Part shown: piece after piece, positions 46,422 through 58,483 of the stretch
Position numbering within the stretch: position 1 is the stretch's first letter
Layout: each line of letters starts with the position of its first letter
From: Wurfbainia villosa
Lineage: Eukaryota; Streptophyta; Magnoliopsida; Zingiberales; Zingiberaceae
Reading direction: 5' to 3'
DNA: 64,000 nucleotides
NCBI GenBank assembly: GCA_025175895.1
Contig: CM046000.1
Coordinates: forward strand, 40,336,720-40,400,719
Notes under the pieces: generated by a model
The model's input: only the letters and a program-made list of their open reading frames with translations
Database searches by the model: none
Told to the model about the DNA's origin: nothing
Translations under genes and position numbers: made by a program

Positions 46422-47992
46422 AGTATATATTTTGGTCTAGTCATTGAAACATGTTTAGCGGTGTTATCTACCATCACCTGGTGTGTAGATACGGGAGCCA
46501 CTGATCATGTCTGCAATACTTTGCAGGGGTTCCAGGAAACTAGACGACTGACTGAAGGGGAGATTACCGTATACTTAAGCAATGCCACGAAGGTGGCGGT
46601 TGTTGCAGTGGGAGATGTCTATTTGTCTTTTGAGAGGAATAAAGTTTTGGTTCTTAAAAATTGCCTTTATGTACCTTTATTTAGAAAGAATTTGATTTCG
46701 GTTTCTAAATTATTTATGGATGGATATTTTATTTCTTTTAATGACAGAGTTTTTATAAAAAAGAATAGGGAGATTATCTGTTCTGGTGCATTGATAGGAA
46801 ATTTATATACACTTGAACAAAAAGCTCCCACGATGCAAATAGAAGTGAATAACTCATCTTCTAATTCCAATAAGAGAAAATAACATTCGAAGATGAACCA
46901 AACATATCTTTGGCATCTAAGGCTTGGTCATATTAACCTAAGCAGAATTCAAAGGTTGATAGCTGATGGACCTTTGAGTTCAATAGTGGTGGAAGACTTC
47001 CCAACCTACGAATCTTGCTTGGAGGGAAAAATGACCAAGAGACCTTTTAAGGCCAAGGGGTATACAGCCAAAGATGTGTTGGAATTGGTTCATTCTGATT
47101 TTTGTGGTCCTATGTCTATCCAGGCTAGAGGTGGTTTTGAGTGTTTCATCTCTTTCTTAGATGATTATAGTTTTCATTAGTGAAAATTTTAATCCGGGGA
47201 CATGGGAGCCTATGAGCATTCCGAGAAATAGCACGATGGCAACAAGTATATATTTTGGTCTAGTCATTGAAACATGTTTAGCGGTGTTATCTACCATCAC
47301 CTGGTGTGTAGATACGGGAGCCACTGATCATGTCTGCAATACTTTGCAGGGGTTCCAGGAAACTAGACGACTGACTGAAGGGGACATTACCGTATACTTA
47401 AGCAATGCCACGAAGGTGGCGGTTGTTGCAGTGGGAGATGTCTATTTGTCTTTTGAGAGGAATAAAGTTTTGGTTCTTAAAATTTGCCTTTATGTACCTT
47501 TATTTAGAAAGAATTTGATTTCGGTTTCTAAATTATTTATGGATGGATATTTTATTTCTTTTAATGATAGAGTTTTTATAAAAAAGAATAGGGAGATTAT
47601 CTGTTCTGGTGCATTGATAGGAAATTTATATACACTTGAACAAAAAGCTCCCACGATGCAAATAGAAGTGAATAACTCATCTTCTAATTCCAATAAGAGA
47701 AAAGAACATTCGAAGATGAACCAAACATATCTTTGGCATCTAAGGCTTGGTCATATTAACCTAAGCAGAATTCAAAGGTTGATAGCTGATGGACCTTTGA
47801 GTTCAATAGTGGTGGAAGACTTCCCAACCTACGAATCTTGCTTGGAGGGAAAAATGACCAAGAGACCTTTTAAGGCCAAGGGGTATACAGCCAAAGATGT
47901 GTTGGAATTGGTTCATTCTGATTTTTGTGGTCCTATGTCTATCCAGGCTAGAGGTGGTTTTGAGTGTTTCATCTCTTTCTTAGATGATTATT
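46347..47992 (+). repeat. Tandem duplication, 823-bp unit, two copies
   Basis: Copy 1 is about 46347-47169 and copy 2 about 47170-47992. Each holds the last 75 bp of the A3 LTR followed by INT2 protease and pre-integrase. The copies differ by only about five bases, for example a TAA in copy 1 (near 46880) that is GAA in copy 2. A short GATTA occurs at both break-points. Confidence 0.92.
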
Positions 47993-50373
47993 CAAGATAT
48001 GGATACATTTACTTGATCCGCCGCAAGTTTGAATGCTTTGACAAGTTCAAAGAATTCAAAGCTAATGTGGAGAAATGTCAAGGTAAAAGTATCAAGACAC
48101 TACGATCTGATTATGGTGGTGAGTACCTCTTGGGAGAGTTTAGGAATTACTTATCAGAGGCTGGGATTCAATCCCAATTGTCTACACCTGGTACACCCTA
48201 GCAGAATGGTGTAGCAGAGCGATGGAATAAGACTCTTATGGAGATGGTTAGATCGATGATGAGTTATTCTGAGTTGCCAGATTCGTTCTGGGGGTATGAT
48301 CTAGATACGGTAGTGTATATTCTGAACTTAGTACCATCTAAATCAGTGCCTTCTACTCCCACAGAATTGTTGACTAGGCGAAAGCCTAGTCTAAGGCATA
48401 TTCGGATTTGAGGGATTCCAACACATGTGCAAAAGGCAAATGCTGGTAAGTTGGAACCTCGTACAGAAGTGCGCATGTTCGTTGCCTATCTTTGAGAAAT
48501 GAAAGGTGGATTGTTTTATATTCCTAGAGATTAGAGGGTGATCATTAGCACGAACGCCAGATTTCTAGAGGAAGACTATGTGATGAACCACAAGCCCATG
48601 AGTAAGATTTTTCTAGAGGAATTGAAAGGGGAAGTCACTACTTCAGTACCACCGGTACAAGAGGATATACCACAAGTCACTACATCGCATGTCACAAAGG
48701 ATACACAAGTGATACCTTGTCGTAGTGGAGGGTTGTGAGACAGCCTGATAGATTATTGTTCTTGGGAGAATCTTCTGATTTGGTCCCTGGCGAATATGAA
48801 TCTGATCCCTGGACATATGACGAGGCAATCTAAGATAAAGATGCTTTATCTTGGCAAAGTACAATGAATGCTGAGATTAAATCTATGGATTCAAATCAGG
48901 TCTGGGAGCTAGTAGAACTACCCAATGGTGTAAAAACCATTGGATGCAAGTGGATCTACAAAAGAAAGAGAGGAATAGACGGGAAGGTTGAGACCTTCAA
49001 AGCAAGGCTTGTTTTGAAGGGGTCTACTCAGAAAGAGGGTATCAATTATGAGGAGACCTTTTCACCGGTAGCCATGCTTAAATTTATTCGAATTCTCTTA
49101 TGTATTGTTGCGCATATGGATTATGAGGTATGGCAGATGGATGTCAAGACAACTTTCCTTAATGGAAGTCTTGAGGAAAACATCTATATGAAGCAACTAG
49201 AGGGATTCATTGCAAAGGGAAAAGAGCATCTTGTGTGCAAGCTTAATCGATCCATTTATGGATTGAAGCAAACTTCGAGATCATGGAACATCCGCTTTGA
49301 CGAGGTAATCCAGTCATATGGATTTATTCAAAGTTAGGATGAGTCTTGTGTATACAAGAAATGTGACGGAAATGTAGTGGTATTTCTTGTACTATACGTA
49401 GATGACATTTTGTTAATTGGCAACAATGTCAAGGTGTTATCGAACGTAAGGGTATGGTTGTCCAAAAAGTTTGATATGAAGGACTTGGGAGAAGTGGGAC
49501 ACATCCTTGGGATGAAGTTATAAGGGATCGCAGGGAAAGGATGTTGTGCTTATCTCAAGCTTCATACATAGACACCATTATGGATTGTTTTAGAATGCAA
49601 AACTCCAAGAAAGGTTTTCTACCTTTCAGGCATTGAGTTCCTTTATCTAAGGAGATGTGTCCTAGAACATCTAAGGAGATATTGGAGATTAAGGCAGTTC
49701 CTTATGCTTCGGCAGCAGGAAGACTCATGTATGCGATGCTTTGTACGAGATCAGATATCTGCTTTGTCATGGCATGGTTAGCAGATATCAGAGTAATTTA
49801 GGACAGGGACATTGGACTATGGTAAAGCATATATTGAAGTACTTGAGAAGGACTAGGGATTATATGCTAGTTAACCAGGCCGACCAATTACTCCCTGTGG
49901 GTTACACAGATTCCGACTTCCAATCAGATAATGATAACAGTAAGTCTACCTCAGGTTTTATGTTTACTTTGGGAGGTGGAGCCATTGTATGGAGGAGTGT
50001 GAAGCAGAAATGCATGAAAGACTCTACCTTGGAAGCTGAGTATGTGGCAGCCTCTGAGGCGGCCAAAGAAGCTGTGTGGCTCAGGAACTTCTTGATGGAC
50101 TTGGATGTGATTCCTGGTTTTCCTAGAACTATCACAATTTATTGTGATAATAGTGGTGCAATTGGAAATTCGAAGGAACTACGAGCCCATATGGAAAGTA
50201 AACACAGAGAGCGCAAGTACCACTTGATACGAGAAATCGTAAAGCGAGAAGAAGTTGTTGTGGCCAAGATTGCATCGGAGGATAACCTGGCAGATCCTTT
50301 CACTAAGGCCCTTCCAGTGAGAGCTTTTGATAGGCATGTGGAGGGAATGGGAATCAGATGTATGAAAGTTTAA
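46422..50373 (+). pseudogene. pol: INT2 pol with internal duplication (broken)
   Basis: After A3 the frame resumes at IYFGLVIETCLAVLS. Protease keeps DTGATDHVC in both copies of the duplication. The pre-integrase and the first part of the integrase (HSDFCGP) are present twice. The complete second copy runs 47161-48201, with RSDYGGEY, and ends at TAG where Gln of PQQNG is expected. TAG at 48532-48534 is at the same codon as in INT1 (8214). RT (48864-49337) stops at TAG and keeps YVDD near 49396. A one-base loss near 49515 shifts the frame. RNase H (49741-50373) keeps YTDSDFQ, STLEAEYVA and YCDNSGA. Confidence 0.92.
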
Positions 50374-51312
50374 GGACAGCTTAGTCTTTTAGTATAAGTG
50401 GGAGATTGTTGGGATGTATACTGATAAGTCTATCTTTTGCATGAACATCCTTATTTTTGAAATAAGAATCACATGATCTTTTTTTTCATATTTATGGTTA
50501 TGCATATTGTCGAATACATTACATTGTAGATAACATGGTGTGTAGTGTCACACGAGAGATCATGTTATCAGTTCCTTGTAAAGTATAAGTAAAGGCTCAC
50601 AACTGAGATGGTTATGGACAAACTATTGGAATGGTTGTAGTGTGATTTGATATTGGTTTGTCTTGACCATAGAATCACACTAGTACATTTTGTGTGTATT
50701 GAGCAGGACCGACTTAGAGGTGATTGGATTTATTACTTACTACATAATCGAATCAGACCTTAGATATTATGTTGTACATGCTCTTAATCCTGATATTATA
50801 ACGGGCACATATACTTAGTATTCATTTCTTTGATTTATCAATGGGCGAGATTTATAGAGTAAATCGATAGGATCGATAAGTTGGGAAATGGTATTATTTA
50901 TATGGTGTGTCGTTGATTATAGAAGGAAACCGTGTCCTATATATGAGGATGATGATGTCCCATTGAGGAGCTCATAAGGTTCATCATGTAAACCCTGCAG
51001 GTGGACTTGGTCTGGCATGATGACAAGGTTGAGTGGTACTACTCATGGAGTAAGATGTTGATTACTTAATTGTCAGTAAATTAATTAATTGACGGACATT
51101 CTAGATCTTAAACACGGGGAGATAAATGTACAAATAATATATGGAGCTCGTATTAACTTATGGGGGTTGGTGAGGTAGATCAATGATAATCCTCTAGTGG
51201 AATGGATTATCATTAATGGATCATACTTTATGTGAGCTTGATCCATTGGGTGGCAAAGATCCAACTCCTCCTCATGGTCTCTATTGTAGCCTATTAAACC
51301 CTCATGGAGCCT

Positions 51313-51524
51313 AGATCCGATGGTGGAAAATAAAACTCTAGATCCGATGGTGGAATATAAAACTCTAGATCCGACGATGGAGATTAAATCTCGAGATCCA
51401 ACGGTGGAGATTAAATCTTTAGATCCGACGATGGAGATTGAATATCTAGATCCGATGGTTGAGAATAAATCCCTTGATCCGACGATTGAAATTAAATCCC
51501 AAGATCCGACGGTGGAGATTAAAG
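51313..51524 (+). repeat. 27-bp U3 minisatellite in A1 LTR 3
   Basis: Seven full units and a partial eighth, as in LTRs 1 and 4. Confidence 0.9.
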
Positions 51525-51542
51525 GAGGCTTAGGCCTAACTG

Positions 51543-51549
51543 TATAAAA
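51543..51549 (+). promoter_or_regulatory. TATA box of A1 LTR 3
   Basis: TATAAAA following the minisatellite. Confidence 0.68.
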
Positions 51550-52334
51550 GGAGGCTAGGGGTGGTCGGCAAGAGCATTGAAGAGGAGATTAGGGTTTTGG
51601 CGGCTAGGGCTTGGAGGCTTGGGTGGCTAGGGTTTTGGGGAATCCTTGGGCGGCAAGGATTCATTTCTCTTCTCCTTGGCCGGCACCCAACTTTCTCTTC
51701 TCAACCATGGCCGGTGCTCATCTTCTTCTTCCTCTTCTCCTTGGCCAATGGAAACAAGGGTTAAGGTTGTTCCTTGGAGCTCTTTGCCTGCGTCCACTCC
51801 TCCACCTCTCTTTTGGCCAGCGGCAAACTTCAAGTTGTAGCTTGTTGGTTGGTCCTAGATAGAGTAGAGTATTGTTTTATAATCTTCCTTTGTTCGGGGT
51901 GAACAAAGAAAGGAAGATTGGTGAGCTAGGAGGCTTCGACTTTTGGAAGATCGTCGCCCACACGACGTGCAAGAGGAGGAAGGACATACAATAGAAGATC
52001 TAAAGGTATAATGCTTGATTATGATGTTTTCTTATTTTATAAATGTTGTATGTTTTGTTATGTGGCTAAATTTACTTGGACCCGGAATACAAACGCAAAA
52101 ACCGGCGATCCGTACATCGTCTATTCCGTGGCTAATCGTAGAATAGAGGTTGGTTGCTTGAACAACAAGTTTGTTCAAGTGGCCACTCTAATCGAATAGC
52201 ACGACGATAGAACGGTTGCTTTGGTAATCCCTTTTTGTCTAGGAATAATTTTTTTTAATCCGGGGACGTAGACGGGATCGCCATGAACAAGCTACCAAGT
52301 TGAAGTGGGAAGCGAAGTTTCCCCTCCCTTCAAG

Positions 52335-52346
52335 TGGTATAAGATC
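52335..52346 (+). other. Primer-binding site of INT3 (mutated)
   Basis: TGGTATAAGATC, two changes from the initiator tRNA-Met complement. Confidence 0.7.
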
Positions 52347-53383
52347 CACGGTTTCCGATTTTGTGTGTTTAGGATTCGGTTAATTTTATGCACTTATCAT
52401 ATATTGTTTGTAATGGATAATAGTAGGATGTGCGTAGGTTAACTTTTTAGTTGCAGGCATAGGATCCAACTATTATGGCCATATGTGTGTATGTGATTGT
52501 ATGTGTGTAATTGTATAATTTTTGAATCCTCGGGGTTGACTAGGCTAGTATTTAATTTTGTAATTAAATACGACATTGTTTAGCCACTCATTTTATTTTA
52601 GTTTACTTTCGATCTAGATTTCATGTACACTCCTTCGTGGGGTATAGGATCGATGGATGTAAATTAAAATAGTTTTTCTCGGCTCGGATCTCCCGATGGC
52701 TTGTACATTGCGTAGGGAGGAGGGGACGAGATGGTGATACGACGGGAGGCATATTGAAGACAAAAGCCATAATAGTTAGAAAATATTTTTTTCATATTTA
52801 TTGCTTTTTGTTCGATATGCAGGTCGTAGGCTAGGAAAATTCCTCAATTTTAAATTACTAAGTCGGAGAGGGATATTTTTATAAATTCCCACGGCCTCCA
52901 TTACGATTTGACATGTGATGTAAACAAACTTGTGCATCGGCTCTGAGTGCCTTCCTTCAAATCGGATGAGTTTATTTTGCGGATCACAGTGTCGAATAAG
53001 GTTATAGAAAATTATTTAGGTTTGTGTGTACTTCCCCATCGGAAGGCACATAACCCAAGATAATTTCCTTGGTATCGAGTAATAGTGAACACTTAGATGT
53101 AAATAGGAGTATCCTCCCCATCGGAGTCACTGCTTTTTTTATAGGGTCGAAGAGGAACCAACTATTAATTTTATTTGTCAAAAAGTTAGGTTGACAAGAT
53201 AATAAAATTAATGGGTAAAACCTCCTCTTACAAATGTAGAATTCGTATATGTCCACACAATCGTGGCATACGATATTCTCGGTGTTTTGAGTGTTGGTTG
53301 ATTTTGAAATTTTATTGTTTGAGGAATCAATAAATTTTTGAAATCTAAAGTTTTGATCTATGTGATTCTTAGGTTTTTCAAAA
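52347..53383 (+). other. Untranslated leader of INT3
   Basis: Homologous to the other A1 leaders, with no conserved frame. Confidence 0.82.
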
Positions 53384-54200
53384 ATGACTTTCAACCCACT
53401 TGATGTGATATTAAAGGAAAATAAACTTACTGGACCCAAATATATTGATTGGAAGAGGAATCTAGACATTGTCTTGACTGCTTAGGAATACAAATATGTA
53501 CTCCTCAAAGAGTGCCCTTCTAAGCCTATGGATGCTTCTGGGGAAAAGGAGAAGGAGAGTTATAAGAAGTGGATTAAGTTTGATGAGATGGCGTGGTTTT
53601 ACATTTTGGCATCTATGTCAAATGTACTGCAACATCAGCATCAAGCCATGCCCACTGCTCATGACATGATGCTCAATCTCAAAGAACTTTTCAGACACCA
53701 GAATCGGGATGCTAGGCAGGAAGCCATGAGGAACTTGATGACAACCACCATGATCGTGGGAACACCCGTGAGGGATCATGTTCTCAAGATGATTGCTTAT
53801 TTGAATGAGCTGGAAGTCTTCGGAGCTGAGATCGATGGGGAAACCCAGGTCGATATCATTCTCCAGTCTCTACCTAAGAGTTTTGAGCTATTTCGCCTGA
53901 ACTACAATATGAACAAAAGGTTGTATTTGTTAGCAGAGCTTATGATAGAACTCCAAGTGGCAGAGGAACTTTTTCGTCAGAGTGCTCAGGCACAGGCCAT
54001 GGTTGCCCAAAAGGTTTCTACTTCTAAGCCGAAAGGCAAGAAGAGGAAGAAACAAGCTGGGGCAAAGGTGGCGGGAGGAACTCAGGGTGGAGTGAAGAAG
54101 TCGAAAGGCAAGTGCTTCACTTGCAAGAAGACTGGACACTGGAAGAAGGACTGCCCCAACCGGAAGCAGAACAAAGGTATATATTTTGGTCTAGTCATTG
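53384..54200 (+). pseudogene. gag: INT3 gag, one stop
   Basis: ATG at 53384 (MTFNPLDVILKENKL). TAG at 53483-53485 replaces GAG of AEEYKYV. From there the frame is open through the capsid-like part (53528 onwards), and the CAG at 53699-53701 is intact where INT1 and INT2 have TAG. The zinc knuckle CFTCKKTGHWKKDC near 54113 keeps all four metal ligands. Confidence 0.92.
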
Positions 54201-57200
54201 AAACATGTTTAGCGGTGTTATCTATCGCCACCTAGTGTGTAAATACGGGATCCACTAATCATGTCTACAAAACTTTGCAGGGGTTCTAGAAAACCTGACG
54301 ACTGCCTGAAGGGGAGATTACCGTATACTTGGGCGATGCCACGAAGGTGGTGGCTATTGCAGTGGGAGATGTCTATTTGTCTTTTGAGAGGAATAAAGTT
54401 TTGGTTCTTAAAAATATCCTTTATGTACCTTTATTTAGAAAGAATTTGATTTCGGTTTCTAAATTGTTTATAGATGGATATTCTATTTCTTTTAATCACA
54501 GAGTTGTTATAAAAAGGAATAGGGAGATTATCTGTTCTGGTGCATTGATAGGAAATTTATATACACTTGAACCAAAAGCTCCTACGATGCAAATAGATGT
54601 GAATAACTCATCTTCTAATTCCAATAAGAGGAAAGAACCTTCGAAGATGAACCCAACATATCTTTGGCATCTAAGGCTTGGTCATATTAACCTAAGCAGA
54701 ATTCAAAGGTTGTTAGCTGATGGACCTTTGAGTTCAATAGTGGTGGAAGACTTCCCAACCTGTGAATCTTGCTTGGAGGGTAAAATGACCAAGAAGCCTT
54801 TTAAGGCCAAGGGGTATAGAGCCAAAGATGTGTTGGAATTTTTTCATTCTGATTTGTGTGGTCCTATGTATATCCAGGCTAGAGGTGGTTTTGAGTATTT
54901 TGTCTCTTTCATAGATGATTATTCAAGATATGGATACATTTACTTGATGCGCCACAAGTTTGAATGCTTTGACAAGTTCAAAGAATTCAAGGCTGATGTA
55001 GAGAAACGTCAAGGTAAAAGTATCAAGACACTATGATCTGATTGTGGTGGTTAGTTCCTCTTGGGAGAGTTTTGGAATTACTTATCAGAGACTGGAATTC
55101 AATCCCAATTGTCTTCACCTGGCACACCCCAGCAGAATGGTGTAGCAGAGCGAAGCAATAGGACTTTTATGGAGATGGTTAGTTTGATGATGAGTTATTC
55201 TGAGTTGCCAGATTCGTTCTGGGGATATGCTCTAGATACGGTAGTGTATATTCTGAACTTAGTGCCATCTAAATCAATGCCTTCTACTCCCACAGAATTG
55301 TGGTCTGGGCGAAAGCCTAGTCTAAGACATATTAGGATTTGGGGGAATCCAACACATGTGCTGAAGGCAGATGCTGGTAAGTTGGAACTTCGTACAGAAG
55401 TGCACATGTTCATTGGCTATCCTAGAGGAACGAAAGGTGGTTTGTTTTATAGTCCTAGAGATCAGAGGGTGATCGTTTGCACGAACGCTAAATTTCTAGA
55501 GGAAGACTATGTGATGAACCATAAGCCCATGAGTAAGATTATTCTGGAGGAATTGAAAGGGGAAGTCACTACTTCAGTACCATCGGTACAAGAGGATATA
55601 CCACAAGTCACTGCACTGCGTGTCACAGAGGATACACAGGTGATACCTTGTCATAGTGGGAGGGTTGTGAGACAACCTGATAGATTCATGTTCTTGGGAG
55701 AATCTTCTGATTTTGTCCCTGGCGAACATGAACCTGATCCCTTGACATATGATGAGGCAATCCAAGTTAAAGATGTGGTATCTTGGCAAAGTGCAATGAA
55801 TGATGAGATTGAATCTATGGATTCGAATCAGGTCTGAAAGCTAGTAGAACTACCCAATGGTGTAAAAACCATTGGATGCAAGTGGATCTACAAAAGAAAG
55901 AGAGGAATAGACAGGAAGGTTGAGACCTTCAAAGCAAGGCTTGTTGCAAAGGGGTATACTCAGAAAGAGGGTATCAATTATGAGGAGACCTTTTCGCCGA
56001 TAGCCATGCTTAAATCTATCCGGATTGTCTTATGTATTGTTGCTCATATGGATTATGAGGTATGACAGATGGATGTCAAGACAGCTTTCCTTAATGGAAG
56101 TCTTGAGGAAAACATCTATATGAAGCAAATAGAGGGATTCATTGCAAAGGACAAAGAACATCTTGTGTGCAAGCTTAATTGATCCATTTATGGATTGAAG
56201 CAAGCTTTAAGATCTTGGAACATTTGCTTAGATGAGGTAATCCAGTCTTATGGATTTATTCAAAATCCGGATGAGTCTTGTGTATACAAGTGATGTGACG
56301 GAAACGTTGTGGTATTTCTTGTACTATACATAGATGACATTATGTTAATTGGCAACAATGTCAAGGTGTTATCGGATGTAAGGGTATGATTGTCCAAACA
56401 GTTTGATATGAAGGACTTGGGAGAAGTGGGACACATCCTTGGGATCAAGGTTATAAGGGATCGTAGGAAAAGGATGTTGTGCTTATCTCAAGCTTCATAC
56501 ATAGACACCATTATGGTTCGTTTTAGCATCCAAAACTCCAAGAAAGGTTTTCTATCTTTCAGGCGTGGAGTTTCTTTATCTAAGGAGATGTGTCCTAGAA
56601 CATCTAAAGAGATAGAGGAGATGAAGGCAGTTCCTTATGCTTTGACAGTAGGTAGCCTCATGTATGCGATGCTATGTACGAGACCGGATATCTGCTTTGT
56701 CGTGGGAATGGTTAGTAGATATCAGAGTAATCCAGGACAGGGGCATTGGACTGTGGTAAAGCATATATTGAAGTACCTGAGAAGGACTAGGGATTATATG
56801 CTAGTTAACCAGGCAGACCAATTACTCCCTGTGGGTTACACAGATTTCGACTTTCAATCAGATAGAGATAACAGTAAGTCTACCTCAGGTTTTGTGTTTA
56901 CTTTGGGAAGTGGTGCCATTGTATGGAGGAGTGTCAAGCAGAAATACATGACGGACTCTACCATGGAAGCTGAGTATTTGGAAGCCTCTGAGGCAGCCAA
57001 AGAAGTTGTGTTGCTCAGGAACTTCTTGATGGACTTGGATGTGATTCTTGGTTTGCCCAGAACTCTCACAATTTATTGTGATAATAGTGGTGCAGTTGCA
57101 AAATCGATGGAACCACGAGCCCATAAGACAAGTAAACACATAGAGCGCAAGTACCACCTGATACGAGAATTCGGAAAGCGAGGAGAAGTTGTTGTTGCCA

Positions 57201-57307
57201 AGATTGCATCGGAGGATAACCTGACAGATCCATTCACTAAGGCCCTTCTAGCGAGAGCATTTGATAGGCATGTGGAGGGAATGAGAATCAGATTTATGAC
57301 AGTTTAA
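54201..57307 (+). pseudogene. pol: INT3 pol: same frame as gag, ten stops, no frameshift
   Basis: From 53384 to 57307 is one frame of 1,308 codons. Stops in pol are at 54233, 54287, 54296, 55034, 55052, 55835, 56063, 56180, 56291 and 56387. Protease DTG has become NTG (just after 54235). Integrase keeps HSDLCGP and GVAERSNRT, but the Arg before the second Asp is a stop. RT has QMDVKTAFLNG, and its active site is YIDD near 56330. RNase H is open from 56390 to the end and keeps the Asp of YTDFDFQ, STMEAEYLE and YCDNSGA. Most stops are C-to-T or G-to-A changes. Confidence 0.94.
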
Positions 57308-57329
57308 GTACATCATAGTCTTTTAGTAT

Positions 57330-57340
57330 AAGTGGGAGAT
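57330..57340 (+). other. Polypurine tract of INT3
   Basis: AAGTGGGAGAT directly before LTR 4. Confidence 0.82.
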
Positions 57341-58247
57341 TGTTGGGATGTATACTGTAAATTCTATCTTTTATATGAACATCTTTATTTTTGAAATAAT
57401 AATCACATGATCATTGTTTGCATATTTATGGTTATGCATATTGTCTAATACATTACATTGTAGATAACATGGTGTATAGTGTCACACGGAAGATAATGTT
57501 ATCAGTTTCTTGTAAAGTATAAGTAAAGGCTCACAACCGAGATGGTTATGGACAAACTATTGGAATGGTTGTAGTGTGATTTGGTATTGGTTTGTCTTGA
57601 CCATAGAATCGTACTAGTACACTTTGTGTGTATTGAGCAGGACCGACTAAGAGGTGATTCGATTTATTGCTGACTACTTAATCGAATCGGACCTAAGATA
57701 TTATGTTGTACATGCTCTTAATCCCGATATTATAACTGGCACATATACTTAGTAATCATTTCCTTGATTTTCCAATGGACGAGATTTTTAGAGTAAATCG
57801 ATAGGCGCGGTAAGTTGGAAAATGATATTATTTATATGGTTTCACGTTCATTATAGGAGGAAACCGTGTCCTATGTATTAGGATGATGATGTCCCCTTGA
57901 GGAGCTCATAAGGTTCATCATGTAAACCCTGCAGGTGGACTTGGTTCGGCATGATGATAAGGTTGAGTGGTACTACTCATGGAGTTAGATGTTGATTAAT
58001 TAATTATCAATAAATTAATTAATTGATGAACATTCGAGATCTTAAACACGGGGAGATAAATGTACAAATAAAATATGGAGCCAATATTAACTTATGGGGG
58101 TTGGTGAGGTAGATCAATGATAATCCTCTAGTGGAATGGATTATCATTAATGGATCGGACTTTATGTGATCTTGATCCATTGGGTGGCCAAGATCCAACT
58201 CCTCCTCATGGTCCCTATTGAAGCCTATTAAACCCTCATGGAGCCTA

Positions 58248-58460
58248 GATTTGATGGTTCAAAATAAAACTCTAGATCCGATGGTCGAAAATAAAACTCT
58301 AGATCCGACGTTGGAGATTAAATCTCGAGATCCAATGGTGGAGATTAAATCTTTAGATCCGAAGGTGGAGATTGAATCTCTAGATCCGACGGTTGAGATT
58401 AAATCCCTAGATCCGATAGTTGAGATTAAATCCCTAGATCCGACGGTGGAGATTAAAGGA
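58248..58460 (+). repeat. 27-bp U3 minisatellite in A1 LTR 4
   Basis: Seven full units and a partial eighth. The second to fourth units share variants with LTR 2 (for example GACGTTGG). Confidence 0.9.
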
Positions 58461-58476
58461 GGCTTAGGCCTAACTC

Positions 58477-58483
58477 TATAAAA
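58477..58483 (+). promoter_or_regulatory. TATA box of A1 LTR 4
   Basis: TATAAAA following the minisatellite. Any read-out transcript would run into the D LTR in antisense. Confidence 0.66.

Larger units (their letters stand above)
50407..52332 (+). repeat. A1 LTR 3 (shared by INT2 and INT3), 1,926 bp
   Basis: Preceded by AAGTGGGAGAT (50396-50406). It has seven and a partial minisatellite units (51313-51524), TATA box at 51543-51549 and U5 hairpin at 52157-52179. Confidence 0.93.
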
